From Acholoe squamosa (lineage: Eukaryota; Annelida; Polychaeta; Phyllodocida; Polynoidae), in contig OX439048.1 of assembly GCA_949317995.1 (NCBI GenBank), forward strand, positions 67,337,375-67,401,374: a stretch of DNA of 64,000 nucleotides. The letters run 5' to 3'. This document shows positions 1-10,769 of the stretch, piece by piece. The position numbers were made by a program, and so were the translations under genes. Every line of letters starts with the position of its first letter. The stretch's first letter is position 1. A model generated the notes under the pieces. It was not told the origin of the DNA, searched no databases, and saw only the letters and a program-made list of their open reading frames with translations.

Positions 1-2080
1 TGTAAGCAATATCTGACGACTAATATAGTTGTCTTCTGGCAGATTTCCTTTCTCTATATATTCTCTCATTGTAATACAAAAAGGGTCTTTGGATTGAGCG
101 GCTACTAATTGTAGGCGTGTTGGAGTCAATTTATAATGCTTGGATATTTCGATTATTGCTCTTTCAGCGTTGGGTGCTATTTTAGTAGCTAATTTCAAGC
201 GCTTTTGCACTGCTGCTGCTCGTGAGACAACAGGTTTGTGCTTTTTAGCGGGTCTCCCCCTCCTTTTTGGGGTCTCAGACTCCGGCTGAGGTTTTGCAAC
301 ATCCCTAAATGTTATATTTGAATCAGATTCTTTTAATGCTTTAGCTCTTGTTATAGCATTAATTTTATGCTTTTGAGTAGACTTTTTACCAGTTGCAGGC
401 TTTTTAGCTTTGGCGTGCTTACCTGTTGGTACATAGCCTGCTTGCTGAGCTTTAGCCTCCCATGGGATTCCGTCTTTTAGGATGGATCTTGGTTTAAACA
501 TTAAGATGGGTGAAGCTGGTACGGGGTCACTTGGTTTAAAGGTTTTAGTGATTTCTATATCAGAGAATCTGGTCATTTTGGGTGCTAATACTACTTTACC
601 TTGTAGTTTGATTGGTAATGGTTCATCCTCCTGTGGTGGATATCTTCGTCTCGAAAGAAAATCGGCTACTATGTTTGCTTTGCCTGCTAGATATTTAACA
701 GTGAAGTCATATGACATAAAAAGGTCTAGCCAGCGGGCTAATCTGCCATTTGTTATTGCTTCTTTTTTATTAAAAAGTGATACCAGTGCTGTGTGGTCTG
801 AGTAGATAGTGAAATGTGAGCATTCAGTGTATAGATGGAATCTACTAATGGCAAATACTACTGCTATCATTTCTCTGTCTGTAGTACTATATCTCATTTC
901 CTGTTCAGTTAATGTCCTACCAGCAAATTCTATTGGTCTATAAAATCCATTTTCATCTTGCTGTGTTAATGCAGCACCGACGCTATAACCAGAACTGTCG
1001 GTAAAAATTGAGAATTCTTTGGAAAAATCTGGAAATTTGAGTGTGACGTCGTCGTATATAGATTTCTTAATTTTATCAAATGCTCTTTGGCATTTCCCTG
1101 TCCATACAAAAGGTACTGACTCCTTCGTTAATTCATTTAAAGGTGCCATGATTTGGCTGAAACCCTTAATGAATCTTTTATAGAATTGGGCCATTCCATT
1201 AAAACTTTTCAATTCGGATTTGTTTACTGGTGATCTAAAGATTTTTAGAGGCCATAGCTTATCTGGTGTAGGTGACATACCGTCCTTAGTAATTCTGAAC
1301 CCGAGAAAGTCAATTTTTGTGTATCCAAACTCACATTTTTGGGGTTTGAATTTCAGGTTACCTTTGACAATGATTTTCATTACTTTGTCTAAATCTTCTA
1401 AATGTCTTTCCCATGTTGGGCTGTATACAGCTATATCATCGACGTAGGCGCATGCATTACGATATTTACACTTTGCCATGAGCCGTTCCATAATGTCTTG
1501 ATACCGTAGGCCTGATATATTCATTCCCATAGGAATCGAATTCATGACATATCGTCGGCCGTTCGCTCAGAATGCTGTGATGTGTTTTGACTCTTCAGCT
1601 AATGGGATTTGATGGTATGCTGCGAAAATGTCCATTTTGCTATAATACTTGGCTTTTGACTGCCCTATAGTAGTGATTAAATCATCTGCTCTTGGGAAAC
1701 TGTATGAGAATGTTTTTAGGCATTTGTTCGTATTTCTATAGTCTATGACTATCCTCCAGCTATCTGGTTTTGATAAGTCCATACCTGGCTTTGGTACTAA
1801 GAATGCGGGTGAATTAAATTCGCTAGGATTGGTCAATTCTGTGATTACACCTTGTTGTAATTGTCTTTCCAATTGATGTTTCATAATATTCTCTTTCTTA
1901 GGTGACAGTCTGTATGGTGGTTTACAGGCTATAGTGCTGTCATCTTTTAATTCAAGTTTAATAGTTGAGTCAATTTTCTTACCGATAATATTCTCATTTG
2001 TGACAAAGGCATTTTGGTTGTCCGTTAATACTTTTTCTAGTTGTTGTTTTTGTATAGCACTCAGTTCAGGGTTGGTTTTT
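1..2080 (-). pseudogene. pol: pol: RT, RNase H, linker, start of integrase (broken)
   Basis: The reading frame from about 2078 to position 1 encodes the reverse transcriptase (WRIVIDYR, SFPRADDL, MDIFAAYHQIPL, then YVDD catalytic box near 1440), an RNase H (TDSSGYSVGAAL near 1000; ends with DFLSRRRYPP), a basic linker with an AT-hook-like GRPAKK, and the beginning of the integrase region (RAIIEISKH onward). One codon, TGA at 1569-1567, interrupts RT between the YHQIPL and YVDD motifs; the equivalent position is Ser in the plus-strand element. The frame is otherwise open to the window edge. The join to the protease frame needs a -1 shift near a T5 run at 2076-2080. Non-functional as it stands unless the TGA is read through. 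Confidence 0.9.
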
Positions 2081-3083
2081 CTGACGGATGATTTAGTTGT
2101 TTTAATACTTCTTCTCCATAGTTTATCGGAGTGAAAGCTGAGTTGGTGTTATTGTTAGTACTTTGGTGTTTTATATCATTGTTGGAAATATCTCCTAATG
2201 AAATCATAGTCATGGTGCTCGGTAATGGATTGAATATTGCCACCTTGGTGAACTTATTCAATTTAATTTCAATGTCTGATAGATTCGCCAATACCACTTT
2301 GACTGTATTTTTATTCCCATTAGGGGTTACTATAATATGCTTTAATAAAAAGTCGGTTGGTTCAGCAATGCTTTCTAGAATTCCTTGTGTTCCCTTCAGG
2401 CATGCATGGGTGTCAATTGATCCTCTAGTATGTAATTCCGAATTTGGAGGTATTATGACATTCTGTGATAGAATTACGTCAGTTTTAATGTGCTCTGCCT
2501 CGGTTGTGTTGAATTTAATTTCACCTGAATATTTCCTTAGGAAGTTTACCCCGAGAACACATTCATGATTCATTTTAGGTAGTACAAGAAATCTAAAAGA
2601 TAATTCTTTTCCATCTATAAAAATCTTAGCCTTTATTGCTTTAGTGGATTTGATTAACCGACCATCTGCTATTGAAATTTTAGTATTTGTGTGGCCATGA
2701 TATATTTTGCAATTTTCTTCCATTAATTTATGATATACCGCCTCACTTATGAAGCTTAGGGTGGCGCCTGTATCGACCAATGCCTTCACGGTGACACTTT
2801 CAATATTCAAATCTAAGCATAAGCTCTTGCTTTCCAATGGTACTCTTAGAATTTGTTTATATTTAGCCCCATGATTTCTATTTCTTAAAGTCAGATATAT
2901 TCCTGGTGGTTCGAAATCGTCTTTCAATGAGTCATTACTGTCGTAATTGGGATAGTCTTCGCAGTTTGAATAATATTCAGTATCCGATATTACTTCATCA
3001 TATAAGGTATCTAGTGTGTTAAGTGATGGTATACCCATCGGGGATCTATCGGAGGGGTCTCTTTTACCGACTCTCCCTACATC
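2061..3083 (-). CDS. Retroviral-type aspartyl protease region of pol
   Basis: The frame 3083-2061 contains the protease signature ALVDTGATLSFIS (catalytic DTGA) and the downstream hydrophobic block CVLGVNFL, as in gypsy proteases, followed by a region also conserved in the plus-strand element. First ATG is at 3038, but the frame is open right back to the Gag stop (TAG, 3086-3084) and is in phase with Gag, so the protein is probably made as a Gag-Pol fusion by readthrough. It ends at a TGA at 2061; the RT frame lies at -1. The equivalent plus-strand frame runs on into RT uninterrupted, so the break here looks like a lesion. Confidence 0.85.
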   Translation of the reverse strand, partial: DVGRVGKRDPSDRSPMGIPSLNTLDTLYDEVISDTEYYSNCEDYPNYDSNDSLKDDFEPPGIYLTLRNRNHGAKYKQILRVPLESKSLCLDLNIESVTVKALVDTGATLSFISEAVYHKLMEENCKIYHGHTNTKISIADGRLIKSTKAIKAKIFIDGKELSFRFLVLPKMNHECVLGVNFLRKYSGEIKFNTTEAEHIKTDVILSQNVIIPPNSELHTRGSIDTHACLKGTQGILESIAEPTDFLLKHIIVTPNGNKNTVKVVLANLSDIEIKLNKFTKVAIFNPLPSTMTMISLGDISNNDIKHQSTNNNTNSAFTPINYGEEVLKQLNHPSEKPTLN

Positions 3084-4502
3084 CTATTCCTGATCATTAT
3101 TTTGCTGATCATCAAATTGATCATCTTGTTGATCGTCCCCCATCTGGTTATCTCCATCATTATCTACCCATTCACCGTCATCGAAATTATCATCTTTATT
3201 GTCATCACCCTCGATGTTGTTGAATCTGTTATTTTGCTGTCTATTTTGTTGACTATTCTGATTTTGGTTGTTGGGGAATCTATTGTTTTGATTCCTATTA
3301 GGGTTTCTATTGAAATTTCTTTGATTTCCCTGATTGCCTTGGTTTGATATCCCCTGATTATTTTGATTACCTTGGTAGTTGGATCTATTGGGGTTTCTGT
3401 TTGGTGGTCTGTTTTGGTTGTTGGATGATTGACCACTGCTCTGATGATTACCTTGATTGTTTTGATAATTTGCCTGATTGTTCCAGTTTTGTCCCTGGTT
3501 TGGTCCCCAATTTTGAAATGGTCCGTAATACGGTACAACGGTACATGGTGGGAATCCCGGGACGAATTGGTTAAATCCCCAATTTTGATAACTGCCGTCA
3601 TCCTGATTTGATTGATTGTTTTGATAACCTTGGTTGTTTTGGTATCCCTGATTGTTCTGGTACCTTTGATTTGATTGAAACCTTTTACTGTTATTAGAAT
3701 TATTATTCTGATAACCCTGGTTGTTATTCTGATAACCCTGGTTGCTATTCTGTCTTTGATTACCTCTGTTATTCTGATTGGGGCCCATGTAATTAAGGTC
3801 TGCATCTGCACTCATTTCATTTAGTTTTGCTGTTGGTGCTTCAGCAGTTGGATAGTGCTTAAACCGTCTTTCTTCTTTAGTTGCGGCCATTTCTACGTCA
3901 TCAAAGTTTTTGAATGTGCCCATATCGAAGGTGAGCACTTCCGCTATGTCAGGCTTATAACCTCTCACCAGTGCTTCAATTTTCGATTGCTTATCAATGT
4001 CAGTATTGAGAAGCAAGTCTACCATAGAGCTAGTGTAATCCCTTACGGATTCGCCATGCTTTTGTTTTCTATTACTATAGCCATTTAGAATGAGGTCAGG
4101 GGTGAGTCTACTGAATTGTGTTATGAATGCACTGTAGACTGTGTCAGGGTCAACTGCTAATAGATTAGTTCCTGCCTCTAAATTATCCAACCAAATTTTT
4201 GCTTTACCATCTAGTAATTCTCGAAAGATTGTGGCATGAATTTCGTGTTTTTCGGGCCAGCATCCGTCTACATAAGCCTTGAAATCTTTAAGAAAGCTTT
4301 TGGCTGATCGTGTTGGGGTAGCTTCCTTGAATTTTGGTGGTTTTGTAAATACCGAGGTGAGATTTGGGCTGTTAGATTTACCGATGCTATGAAATACGAC
4401 TCGGCGGCCTTGACTATCATAAAATGCCTCATCATTATCAGTGCTTTGTCGGTATTTTGGTGGTGTGTATATACTATGTTGTGGATTTGCAGATTGTTGC
4501 AC
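3084..4502 (-). CDS. gag: Gag, capsid-like domain and Asn/Gln-rich tail
   Basis: Residues about 60-215 are a retrotransposon Gag domain (PPKFKEATPTRSAKSFLKDF, AKIWLDNL, FSRLTPDLILNGYSNRKQ, YTSSMVDLL), matching the plus-strand Gag (PEPFDKPSPYRSAARFLAEF, AQWFFTNI, RFNQPDPATIIKGYRNRKQ). The last ~240 residues are extremely Asn/Gln/Gly-rich and then acidic; no CCHC zinc knuckle is present. The frame opens directly after a TAA (4505-4503) that separates it, in phase, from the N-terminal frame, and has no ATG at its head, so TAA is probably a nonsense mutation inside one long Gag. It ends with TAG followed by G, in phase with the protease frame. Confidence 0.88.
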   Translation of the reverse strand: MQQSANPQHSIYTPPKYRQSTDNDEAFYDSQGRRVVFHSIGKSNSPNLTSVFTKPPKFKEATPTRSAKSFLKDFKAYVDGCWPEKHEIHATIFRELLDGKAKIWLDNLEAGTNLLAVDPDTVYSAFITQFSRLTPDLILNGYSNRKQKHGESVRDYTSSMVDLLLNTDIDKQSKIEALVRGYKPDIAEVLTFDMGTFKNFDDVEMAATKEERRFKHYPTAEAPTAKLNEMSADADLNYMGPNQNNRGNQRQNSNQGYQNNNQGYQNNNSNNSKRFQSNQRYQNNQGYQNNQGYQNNQSNQDDGSYQNWGFNQFVPGFPPCTVVPYYGPFQNWGPNQGQNWNNQANYQNNQGNHQSSGQSSNNQNRPPNRNPNRSNYQGNQNNQGISNQGNQGNQRNFNRNPNRNQNNRFPNNQNQNSQQNRQQNNRFNNIEGDDNKDDNFDDGEWVDNDGDNQMGDDQQDDQFDDQQNNDQE

Positions 4503-6164
4503 TTAATGTTGGTGCTGCTGTTGTGCTTGTTGTTTTGGGAAATTTGGGGTGCTGAGGTATGTGTTATGATGGACTGCCCCTCTACCATAGAATTGAGTGT
4601 CTTGGGGTTCCCCCTGTAAATCTTTGCATTCTTGATCTTCTGAGAAATGTAAATCTAGACCATAGCCGTCTGGTTTAATTTCAACGGCTTTCCTTACATC
4701 CTTAACCACTTCTACAAGGTTGCCAACCTGCTTTTCTAGGGATGATTTCACATCTATGATATGTTGGGTCAATTTTTCAATCGCCAGATCTTGTTTGCGT
4801 TGTACATTTGTTATTTCATTTGTTAATTTAGCGCTCATAGATTCAAAATTTGATTCAGTGGATGCTTGCAAAGTATCAAATCTGAGCTTATTAGTATCTC
4901 GTTGAGCTTGTAGGCTCTGGTCTATTCCGTCAGTCTTTATACTCAGTGCTGTAAAGTCTCTAGACAATCCACTAATTCCTGCCTCAAATTCTCCTCTCAG
5001 GAGTTGTGTACAATCATCTACTCTAGAATTGATAGTCCCATGTAATTGTTCTACTATTTCCGCCATTTCTTCGTCTGTCAATGAATCAATATCTTGCATT
5101 AATGGTTGATTTGTACTTCTAGATTCTAATTCTCTGTCACTAAAGTTGAGAATATATGGTAGGTTTACATTCAGTCGTTTGTTATGAGTTTTTACTTGTT
5201 CTGTTTGAATGCCAGCGTCACTTACAACAACAAAAGTTTGTGTCTCTATATCAATTACATCTATTTCAGTCTGGGTGTCGACATTTATATTGATAAGATC
5301 AGTTTGAGTTTCGTCATCTATTCTATGTACGGAAGTTACAGACGTTTGTGTGTTGGAGTCATATTTTGGTATAAATGATGGTCTACCTGTCACAGGATTG
5401 TATATGAATTGTGAATCGAATGCTGATGCATCACTTTTGAAAACAAATCTATTTGCTATACTGAGATCTCTACCTCGAGCTACTGGTCTCGGTGTAGAAG
5501 TGAAGGGTGGTACATATCTAGGACTTATGGGCCTATTTGGTGCATAAATGGGTACAGTGTTTGCGGCACTTACAATTGGGCTACACGTAGGTTGAGTATT
5601 TTGTTCTATCTCTAGATCCAAATCAATATCAGAATCTGAATCTTCAATGGGAATCTGTTCATTGGATTCTTCCAATATGGGTGTGATTGATTTGTCTACC
5701 TTTCTAGAAGTCGAAAGTCTAGCACGTTCTTTGAGATGTTGATAACTTTCAATAATAATACCTTGTTTTTCAAGCGATTGTTTGATTTCATTTATAAATT
5801 TTCTGGCATGACTTAGAGGTGTTTCTGGTTTGGGTCTTACAATCGAATTATCGATTATTTCAGAACTACCAAATTCAATGGGACTATTGTTAATATCAAG
5901 GCGAGTGTTAACGTTAGTAGCAGCACTTACCTCTTGTTGGTTGATTTCTTGGAGTGACATTTGTAGGTCTTCATGCTGTCCTCCTATGGCGTGGTGTTCC
6001 TTGATAGTTTCCTTATATCTTGCAGTTCCAGCCTCTAATGAAACTCTTTTGGCTTTTGTTAATTTTAATTTAGCTTGTCTTTCTCTACTTAATTTAGCTT
6101 CTAGAGAATGTTTGGTTTTTTCAATGGTCATTTTCCTAAGTGCACGCCTATCATTTTCGTTCAT
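4503..6164 (-). CDS. N-terminal Gag region, coiled coil
   Basis: 553 residues from ATG at 6164. The N terminus is highly charged (RKMTIEKTKHSLEAKLSRER), the middle is low complexity with repeated D/E-T-Q-T segments (residues ~255-320), and residues ~360-500 form a long predicted coiled coil that corresponds to the coiled coil in the plus-strand Gag (IRRECTQ-like region near 27120-27440). It ends CAT-TAA and continues in phase into the capsid frame. In the plus-strand element the coiled coil and capsid domain lie in one frame, which supports reading this TAA as a premature stop rather than a true gene end. Confidence 0.75.
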   Translation of the reverse strand: MNENDRRALRKMTIEKTKHSLEAKLSRERQAKLKLTKAKRVSLEAGTARYKETIKEHHAIGGQHEDLQMSLQEINQQEVSAATNVNTRLDINNSPIEFGSSEIIDNSIVRPKPETPLSHARKFINEIKQSLEKQGIIIESYQHLKERARLSTSRKVDKSITPILEESNEQIPIEDSDSDIDLDLEIEQNTQPTCSPIVSAANTVPIYAPNRPISPRYVPPFTSTPRPVARGRDLSIANRFVFKSDASAFDSQFIYNPVTGRPSFIPKYDSNTQTSVTSVHRIDDETQTDLININVDTQTEIDVIDIETQTFVVVSDAGIQTEQVKTHNKRLNVNLPYILNFSDRELESRSTNQPLMQDIDSLTDEEMAEIVEQLHGTINSRVDDCTQLLRGEFEAGISGLSRDFTALSIKTDGIDQSLQAQRDTNKLRFDTLQASTESNFESMSAKLTNEITNVQRKQDLAIEKLTQHIIDVKSSLEKQVGNLVEVVKDVRKAVEIKPDGYGLDLHFSEDQECKDLQGEPQDTQFYGRGAVHHNTYLSTPNFPKQQAQQQHQH

Positions 6165-6206
6165 TATTTTGAGTGTTATACATTTTTAGAATTTTGATAA
6201 TTCTCA

Positions 6207-6230
6207 GGGTCGAAACCGGGTTCTCCACCA
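6207..6230 (-). promoter_or_regulatory. Primer-binding site (tRNA 3'-end complement)
   Basis: On the plus strand this reads as a tRNA 3' half: a T-arm-like GGGTCGAAACC followed by GGGTTCTCCACCA, ending in CCA. CCA is not encoded in eukaryotic tRNA genes, and the site begins two bases inside the LTR end (TTGACA), so it is the reverse-transcription primer site. The complementarity seems to extend beyond the usual 18 nt. The plus-strand element has a site starting with the same TGGTGGAG one base after TTGACA. Confidence 0.75.
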
Positions 6231-6232
6231 AA

Positions 6233-6804
6233 TGTCAAGCGATGAATTCAATAAAATAAACTAGCAATTCGCCAGTAGAATTACAATATCTTTATTATTA
6301 AGCAGATGATAACTCTCCATCACTGACATAGAAAGATGTATCGTTTTACAATACATATTGATAGTTCATGTTGGTCTAAAGGTTAAATGACAATTGACAA
6401 GCTTGATACACTGAGTTCCATATTGGCCTTACCTCTCAAGATATACAGAATCCATCATGAGTGTCCAATGAGCTGCTCACTCAGTTCTACATGGGATGGT
6501 CGTGTGTAGACTGGCTCCAAGCTAACTAACTGTACCTCCTACTCTAGCCCTGCACACTCTCTGACACTGGGGCCCTGTGCTCATTGTTTATATTACTCTT
6601 ATCCAGTGAGCGGATATTCCCTAGGTTTCTGTTTCATATCACTATCTGATCCTTTAGGATAACAGGCTAGAGGGCTCGTTATAAGGGAGAGGGTATCCTA
6701 TTATTTAGGGTACCATAATGTAGAGTACACTCTTATGGTGAGTGTAGGTTTTAAATAGGTGATTAATAATTGGTTATTAATTTAGTGTAATCTATAGTCT
6801 AACA
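6233..6804 (-). repeat. Probable 5' LTR of the minus-strand element
   Basis: Right boundary of the element. Read on the minus strand it starts TGTTAGACTATAG (6804) and ends GCTTGACA (6233), giving TG...CA termini, and is followed by the primer site. An AATAAA-type signal (TTAATAATAAAG) lies near the 3' end, about 65-75 bp before the LTR end. The partner LTR is outside the window, so the outer boundary at 6804 is inferred only from the TGT terminus and could be off. Confidence 0.55.
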
Positions 6805-7581
6805 CTGTCCCCATGGTCAGTGCCACCATCTTTGCTTTGCCCTTAAAGGGTTGATATACAGACTTTCACCTATACCCTGATTACAATTATATATCGAGTC
6901 ATAATTATACCCAGAAGAAATTGATAAATTTCCAGATACATAGGTACCGAAATTTTCTAAAATTCCTCAAAAAAGGAATTTTGATCAGGGGTCGATTGAT
7001 GACTTGATAGTTTGGCCCTTGGAAAACCTACCGACCTGAGGGTTATTCATTAGGTGCACCCTAGCCATGCGAAACGTATGGCAAGCAAATTTGCTCTAGT
7101 AGCTGGAGTGTGAGCTCATTCAGGTAATAGCCCTTGGCCTGTGGCCTAATGAAAACAGACCTTGGATTGCGGCCTAATGAATACCCCTCGAAACTACCAA
7201 ATTCATATGCCCAGAAAGCTGCATGATGGGTGTTCTTTCATGGGAGTGAACCACATTAAAGGGAGTAGATACAATCCAGCTGATTCAAAGTTGACCAACA
7301 ATTTCTCTTAGTAACTGTAAGGGGCTGGTGCTGCCCTCAAGCAGCATCTAGAATGCCCCTGAACTGACTCAGCGCAGCAACATCAGTAGGGTGCCCAGGG
7401 GTAGCAGTACCACATTGCTGGCATGCTTACATCACAAAATCTTGTATCCCTTTACCAATAAAACAGAGTTTCCACATGAATATACATGTGTAGCACGAGT
7501 AGGTTCAAGGCACTACCTTACATTCACTACTACCCCTGCTATAATCTGATCCACACCTAGTAGTTTGCACGTTGGTTAAGC

Positions 7582-7800
7582 ATGGTCCTGATAGCTCAGT
7601 GGTAGAGCATCCACTTTGAAGTTGGAGGACCCGGGTTCAAGCCCTGGTTGGGATTGAACTTTTCCATGTGCACCACTACACATGTATAGTGGCCAGAAAA
7701 GTGTAAATCCCCATAGTCCGTGCATTTTTTCATACTCATATTCTGCTACTTTGGGGCAGCATGAAATGCCCATTCTGCTGCCCTATGGCATAGGGCCGGC
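7582..7800 (+). mobile_element. tRNA-derived SINE-like repeat
   Basis: The first ~72 bp look like a decayed tRNA: A-box-like TAGCTCAGTGGTAGAGCATC, a possible anticodon arm TCCA/TGGA, and a B-box GGTTCAAGCCC inside a T arm (CCGGG/CCTGG). The acceptor arms do not pair well and no CCA or anticodon identity can be assigned, so this is not a working tRNA gene. Downstream unique sequence (to about 7800, end uncertain) would be the SINE body. An internal RNA polymerase III promoter is the expected role of the two boxes. Confidence 0.6.
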
Positions 7801-8225
7801 AGTTTACTCTCAAATAACATTTTTGAGGTCCGGCAGTTAAAGGGTTAGGTAACATAAAAAATGTATAAAACCATGGTGTCCATTTTTCCACTGGTGGGTG
7901 AGAAAGTTTGGCAGTCTCAATTATGGCTGCCTATGAGAATTTGTAGTTCCCTACATTTAATTCCATAAAAACATCTTCTGGCAATTTCTTAACCAAACCT
8001 CATACATAGAGCCTAGGATCATAAAAATCATTTTTGAGCAAAGAAGCAGGAGATCAGAAACAAAATGAAATCTTCCTGAATAAACTAAAAATAATTCTAA
8101 TTCCTTTAGGATAGGAGTCTATCGGTACAGGAAATATAAAATCCAGTGATAGGAATGAGTAGAATACCAATGTATGTTTTTAAAGAAGGGTGATATTATA
8201 TAAATTAGGAATATGAGTAAAAATT

Positions 8226-8297
8226 GTGGATCAGCAAGGTAAAACATACCTTCATTATTGGGCTAGTAGAGGTACGTTTTACCTTGTTGAACCGCAT
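8226..8297. repeat. 72-bp foldback element, outside the satellite
   Basis: Left arm TGTGGATCAGCAAGGTAAAA with CATACC, right arm GGTACGTTTTACCTTGTTGA with ACCGCA, around a ~20-nt loop. Its length (72 bp) and arms match the five hairpins embedded in the satellite (for example 13257-13328), although the loop and several arm bases differ. It is flanked by ordinary non-satellite DNA, so the hairpin family exists independently of the satellite. Confidence 0.65.
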
Positions 8298-8607
8298 TTT
8301 GCCACCAAGTGCCATTTGAGCTCTAGATCATGTCTACTCCCTTTAATAGGGATATTATGCGAGTAAATATGTACCGTGACAAAGGGTTGAATTATATAAC
8401 GGGTACTAGAACATCTTTTTGCCTAATTGACGATGAATTATCTAGTCTGGTCAAATTCATACAAATTCACTGAATTGGCTGAAAGAAACATGTCCTGGCA
8501 CTAACCCAGCACAGGGAACTGAACAGTCGATAAAATTGGCCTGCAAGAAACTATAACCCATGCATTCCCTTCAACTCATCAGTATGTAATTTGTCTTTCT
8601 CAAGCAG

Positions 8608-8675
8608 GTGGAGGAGCTTGGTGAAATGGAGGAGCTTGGTGAAATGGAGGAGCTTGTTGAAAGGGAGAAGCTTGG
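8608..8675. repeat. Short tandem repeat, 18-bp unit
   Basis: Three to four consecutive copies of GAGGAGCTTGGTGAAATG, the last diverged (GAGGAGCTTGTTGAAAGG). Confidence 0.8.
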
Positions 8676-10430
8676 TGATATCTGTACAACTGAAGAACAG
8701 CCCTCTAGAGAAGACTAGGCTGAGCAAAAAAGTCACACAGCACATCCGTATTACTGATATCTTGAAAGTAGTCTATTTTTCACCTTTTTGGAAATAAAAT
8801 GGTCTTGAAAGATTAATAATGATTATGGGAGGAAAAATCATCTTTTTTTATAGTTTAAGGCAGAAATTTTGAAATGAGATATACTGAGCAAGAATATTGC
8901 CATGATTTAGTGAAAACCACTTTTTAAACCTTGAGCGACATGGGATATTGAGAATGGTGATTAATGATACTGAAAGTACAATGATACCTCCCATATATAG
9001 TGCACTATGCATATAAAATACATGTTTACCCCGAATTCAGGCCAATGTTACAAGAAATTGTAAACAAATTTTGTTGACTTTAGCACTGCTTTATAAAACA
9101 TAACTCTCATATCTAAGGTGCACCCCTAACTTTGACCAATTCTATAATGATGTTTATTGTTTATGTGTATCACCGTTCTGATCTCAGAATATCTAGCAAT
9201 ATTCATAGATGTACCATACTGACAAACTATCTGACATGCCAGGAACAGGGGTGGATGTGAGATCATAACTGGGTAATGCCAGAACCCATAATGTTGCTCT
9301 ATGGTGCAGCAACAGTTTTCCTATTGCTTAAGGGATGCCTTGTATATGTGTCTCGGTCTGGGGTGCCTGCTATACTTTATATATAGGCTTATATATGAGA
9401 AAGGGTAGTCTGTTCTAAAATCAATTTCAAAATTTTATTCCCAAGCTTTCTAGTGATCTATTGCATGGAAGATACTCCTGATTTTGGAGAAATGGCTTGC
9501 TAAAAAGGGTGGGTATCACCATATCCCAAATCTCAGTTATCCCCAAGTCTTATTGGTCATAAAATACATGAATAATTAGCATAATTTGGCTAATTAGCTA
9601 GATTAGCATTAATCATGGATATCATTCCTTTATCAAAAGTTATGAGCAGAAAAATCCTTATCATTCTGTTTTCAGAATAGTACACCTTGTTAAAAAAATC
9701 CTTTAAATGAGCTCATTGATTTCCATATTTAGAGTGGAAATCATATTTCCATGACAACAGAAATTTAAAAAAATGCCCATTAAGGCCCTAAAACATTCAC
9801 TTTTCACATTGCAAATCTGGAACCTTCACATCCAAAACCATTGCACTCTCCCTATTTCAGTTTTAGGCCTATTTCTAGTTTTCTTGTCCATAGTGCTGCC
9901 CCCTGGTGCCTAAATTAGGAACTAAATCCCATAGGCAGCAACCTTTCTGCTTGCCTGATGACTGTTACAGTAAGAAGGATTTATTGAATGTTATCAAATG
10001 TCATCTCTTCATAAAACTGGTTCCGGAAAGAATTTTCAAAGTCAGTTTTCAGTTTTGCATTCACAAACATTTGTTCCAGAGTTTTCTATTTTGAACAATG
10101 AAATTGTTTCCATGGTGACCAGAAAGTATCAGATGATGATAAAAGATTGAGATAAGTCTACTTGATGTAGACAATATATATCCCATTCATTACCCCCCAT
10201 CTTGATGTATTCACTACCCAAATAAAGGCTCAAATAGAAATCTATGTGTCTGGTTTTGTGTAGATTTCTCAAAACAGTTCAGTGAAAGTTACGTATCTTA
10301 AGGCTATATAAAAGACAAACACAATAGCCCCAATATATGATATGAATACAATATGAAGCTATCAATCTTAAATTTGAAAAAGAGATGTGCAATAAAGAGG
10401 GTATTATTGACAGAAGCACTTTCAGATATT

Positions 10431-10530
10431 CCCGTGATATCAAGTGAATTTACGGTCATTTCACGTGATCCCGTGATATCACGTGATTTTCTGCTCACAG
10501 AATCTCGTGAAATCACTGGAATTATTCACA
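10431..10530. other. Cluster of CACGTGA / GTGATATCAC palindromic motifs
   Basis: Several copies of CCGTGATATCA, TCACGTGATC, TATCACGTGATTT and CTCGTGAAATCAC occur within 100 bp. CACGTG is the core of E-box sites for bHLH factors, but nothing nearby shows a promoter; the cluster may simply be a degenerate repeat. Confidence 0.45.
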
Positions 10531-10632
10531 TGAATTTATGGGAATGGCACCAGTTCAAAATGTGATTTGACTGGTAAATTCATGTGAAATTGTTTCAAGG
10601 GCTTGTACTGTGTGTGTCCGATATGGATAGGA

Positions 10633-10769
10633 ATGTTATATATAATGAATAGACTTGCACTTGTTGGCTTCAGGGGGTGATAGAAGCATGAGCCGGAGGC
10701 GAATGCCTCTATCAAACCCATGAAGCCAACTTGTGCAAGTCTATTCATTACATATTGCATATATAACAT
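10633..10769. repeat. Imperfect inverted repeat (foldback/MITE-like)
   Basis: Outer arms ATGTTATATATAATGAATAG and CTATTCATTACATATTGCAT...AACAT, followed inwards by ACTTGCAC..TTGGCTTCA and TGAAGCCAACTTGTGCAAGT. Arms are roughly 45-50 bp with a few mismatches and small gaps around a ~40-nt centre. No coding capacity. Confidence 0.65.

Larger units (their letters stand above)
1..6804 (-). mobile_element. Ty3/gypsy-type LTR retroelement, 5' part, degenerate
   Basis: Reading right to left on the minus strand the order is LTR, primer-binding site, long N-terminal Gag frame, capsid/nucleocapsid Gag, aspartyl protease, RT, RNase H, linker, start of integrase. The same order, and clear protein similarity throughout, is found in the plus-strand element at 25263-42342, so the two belong to related but well-diverged families. 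The window starts inside the integrase region, so the rest of integrase, any env gene and the 3' LTR lie to the left. Four frame interruptions are visible: an in-frame TAA inside Gag, the Gag-end TAG (possibly functional), a -1 shift before RT, and a TGA in RT. Confidence 0.93.

Noticed and set aside
3164-3811. 215-codon minus-strand frame overlapping Gag
   Set aside because: Shadow frame of the Asn/Gln-rich Gag tail (repetitive codons avoid stops in another frame).
7582-7653. tRNA gene
   Set aside because: A and B boxes are present but acceptor arms do not pair and the anticodon arm has a mismatch; better read as a SINE head.
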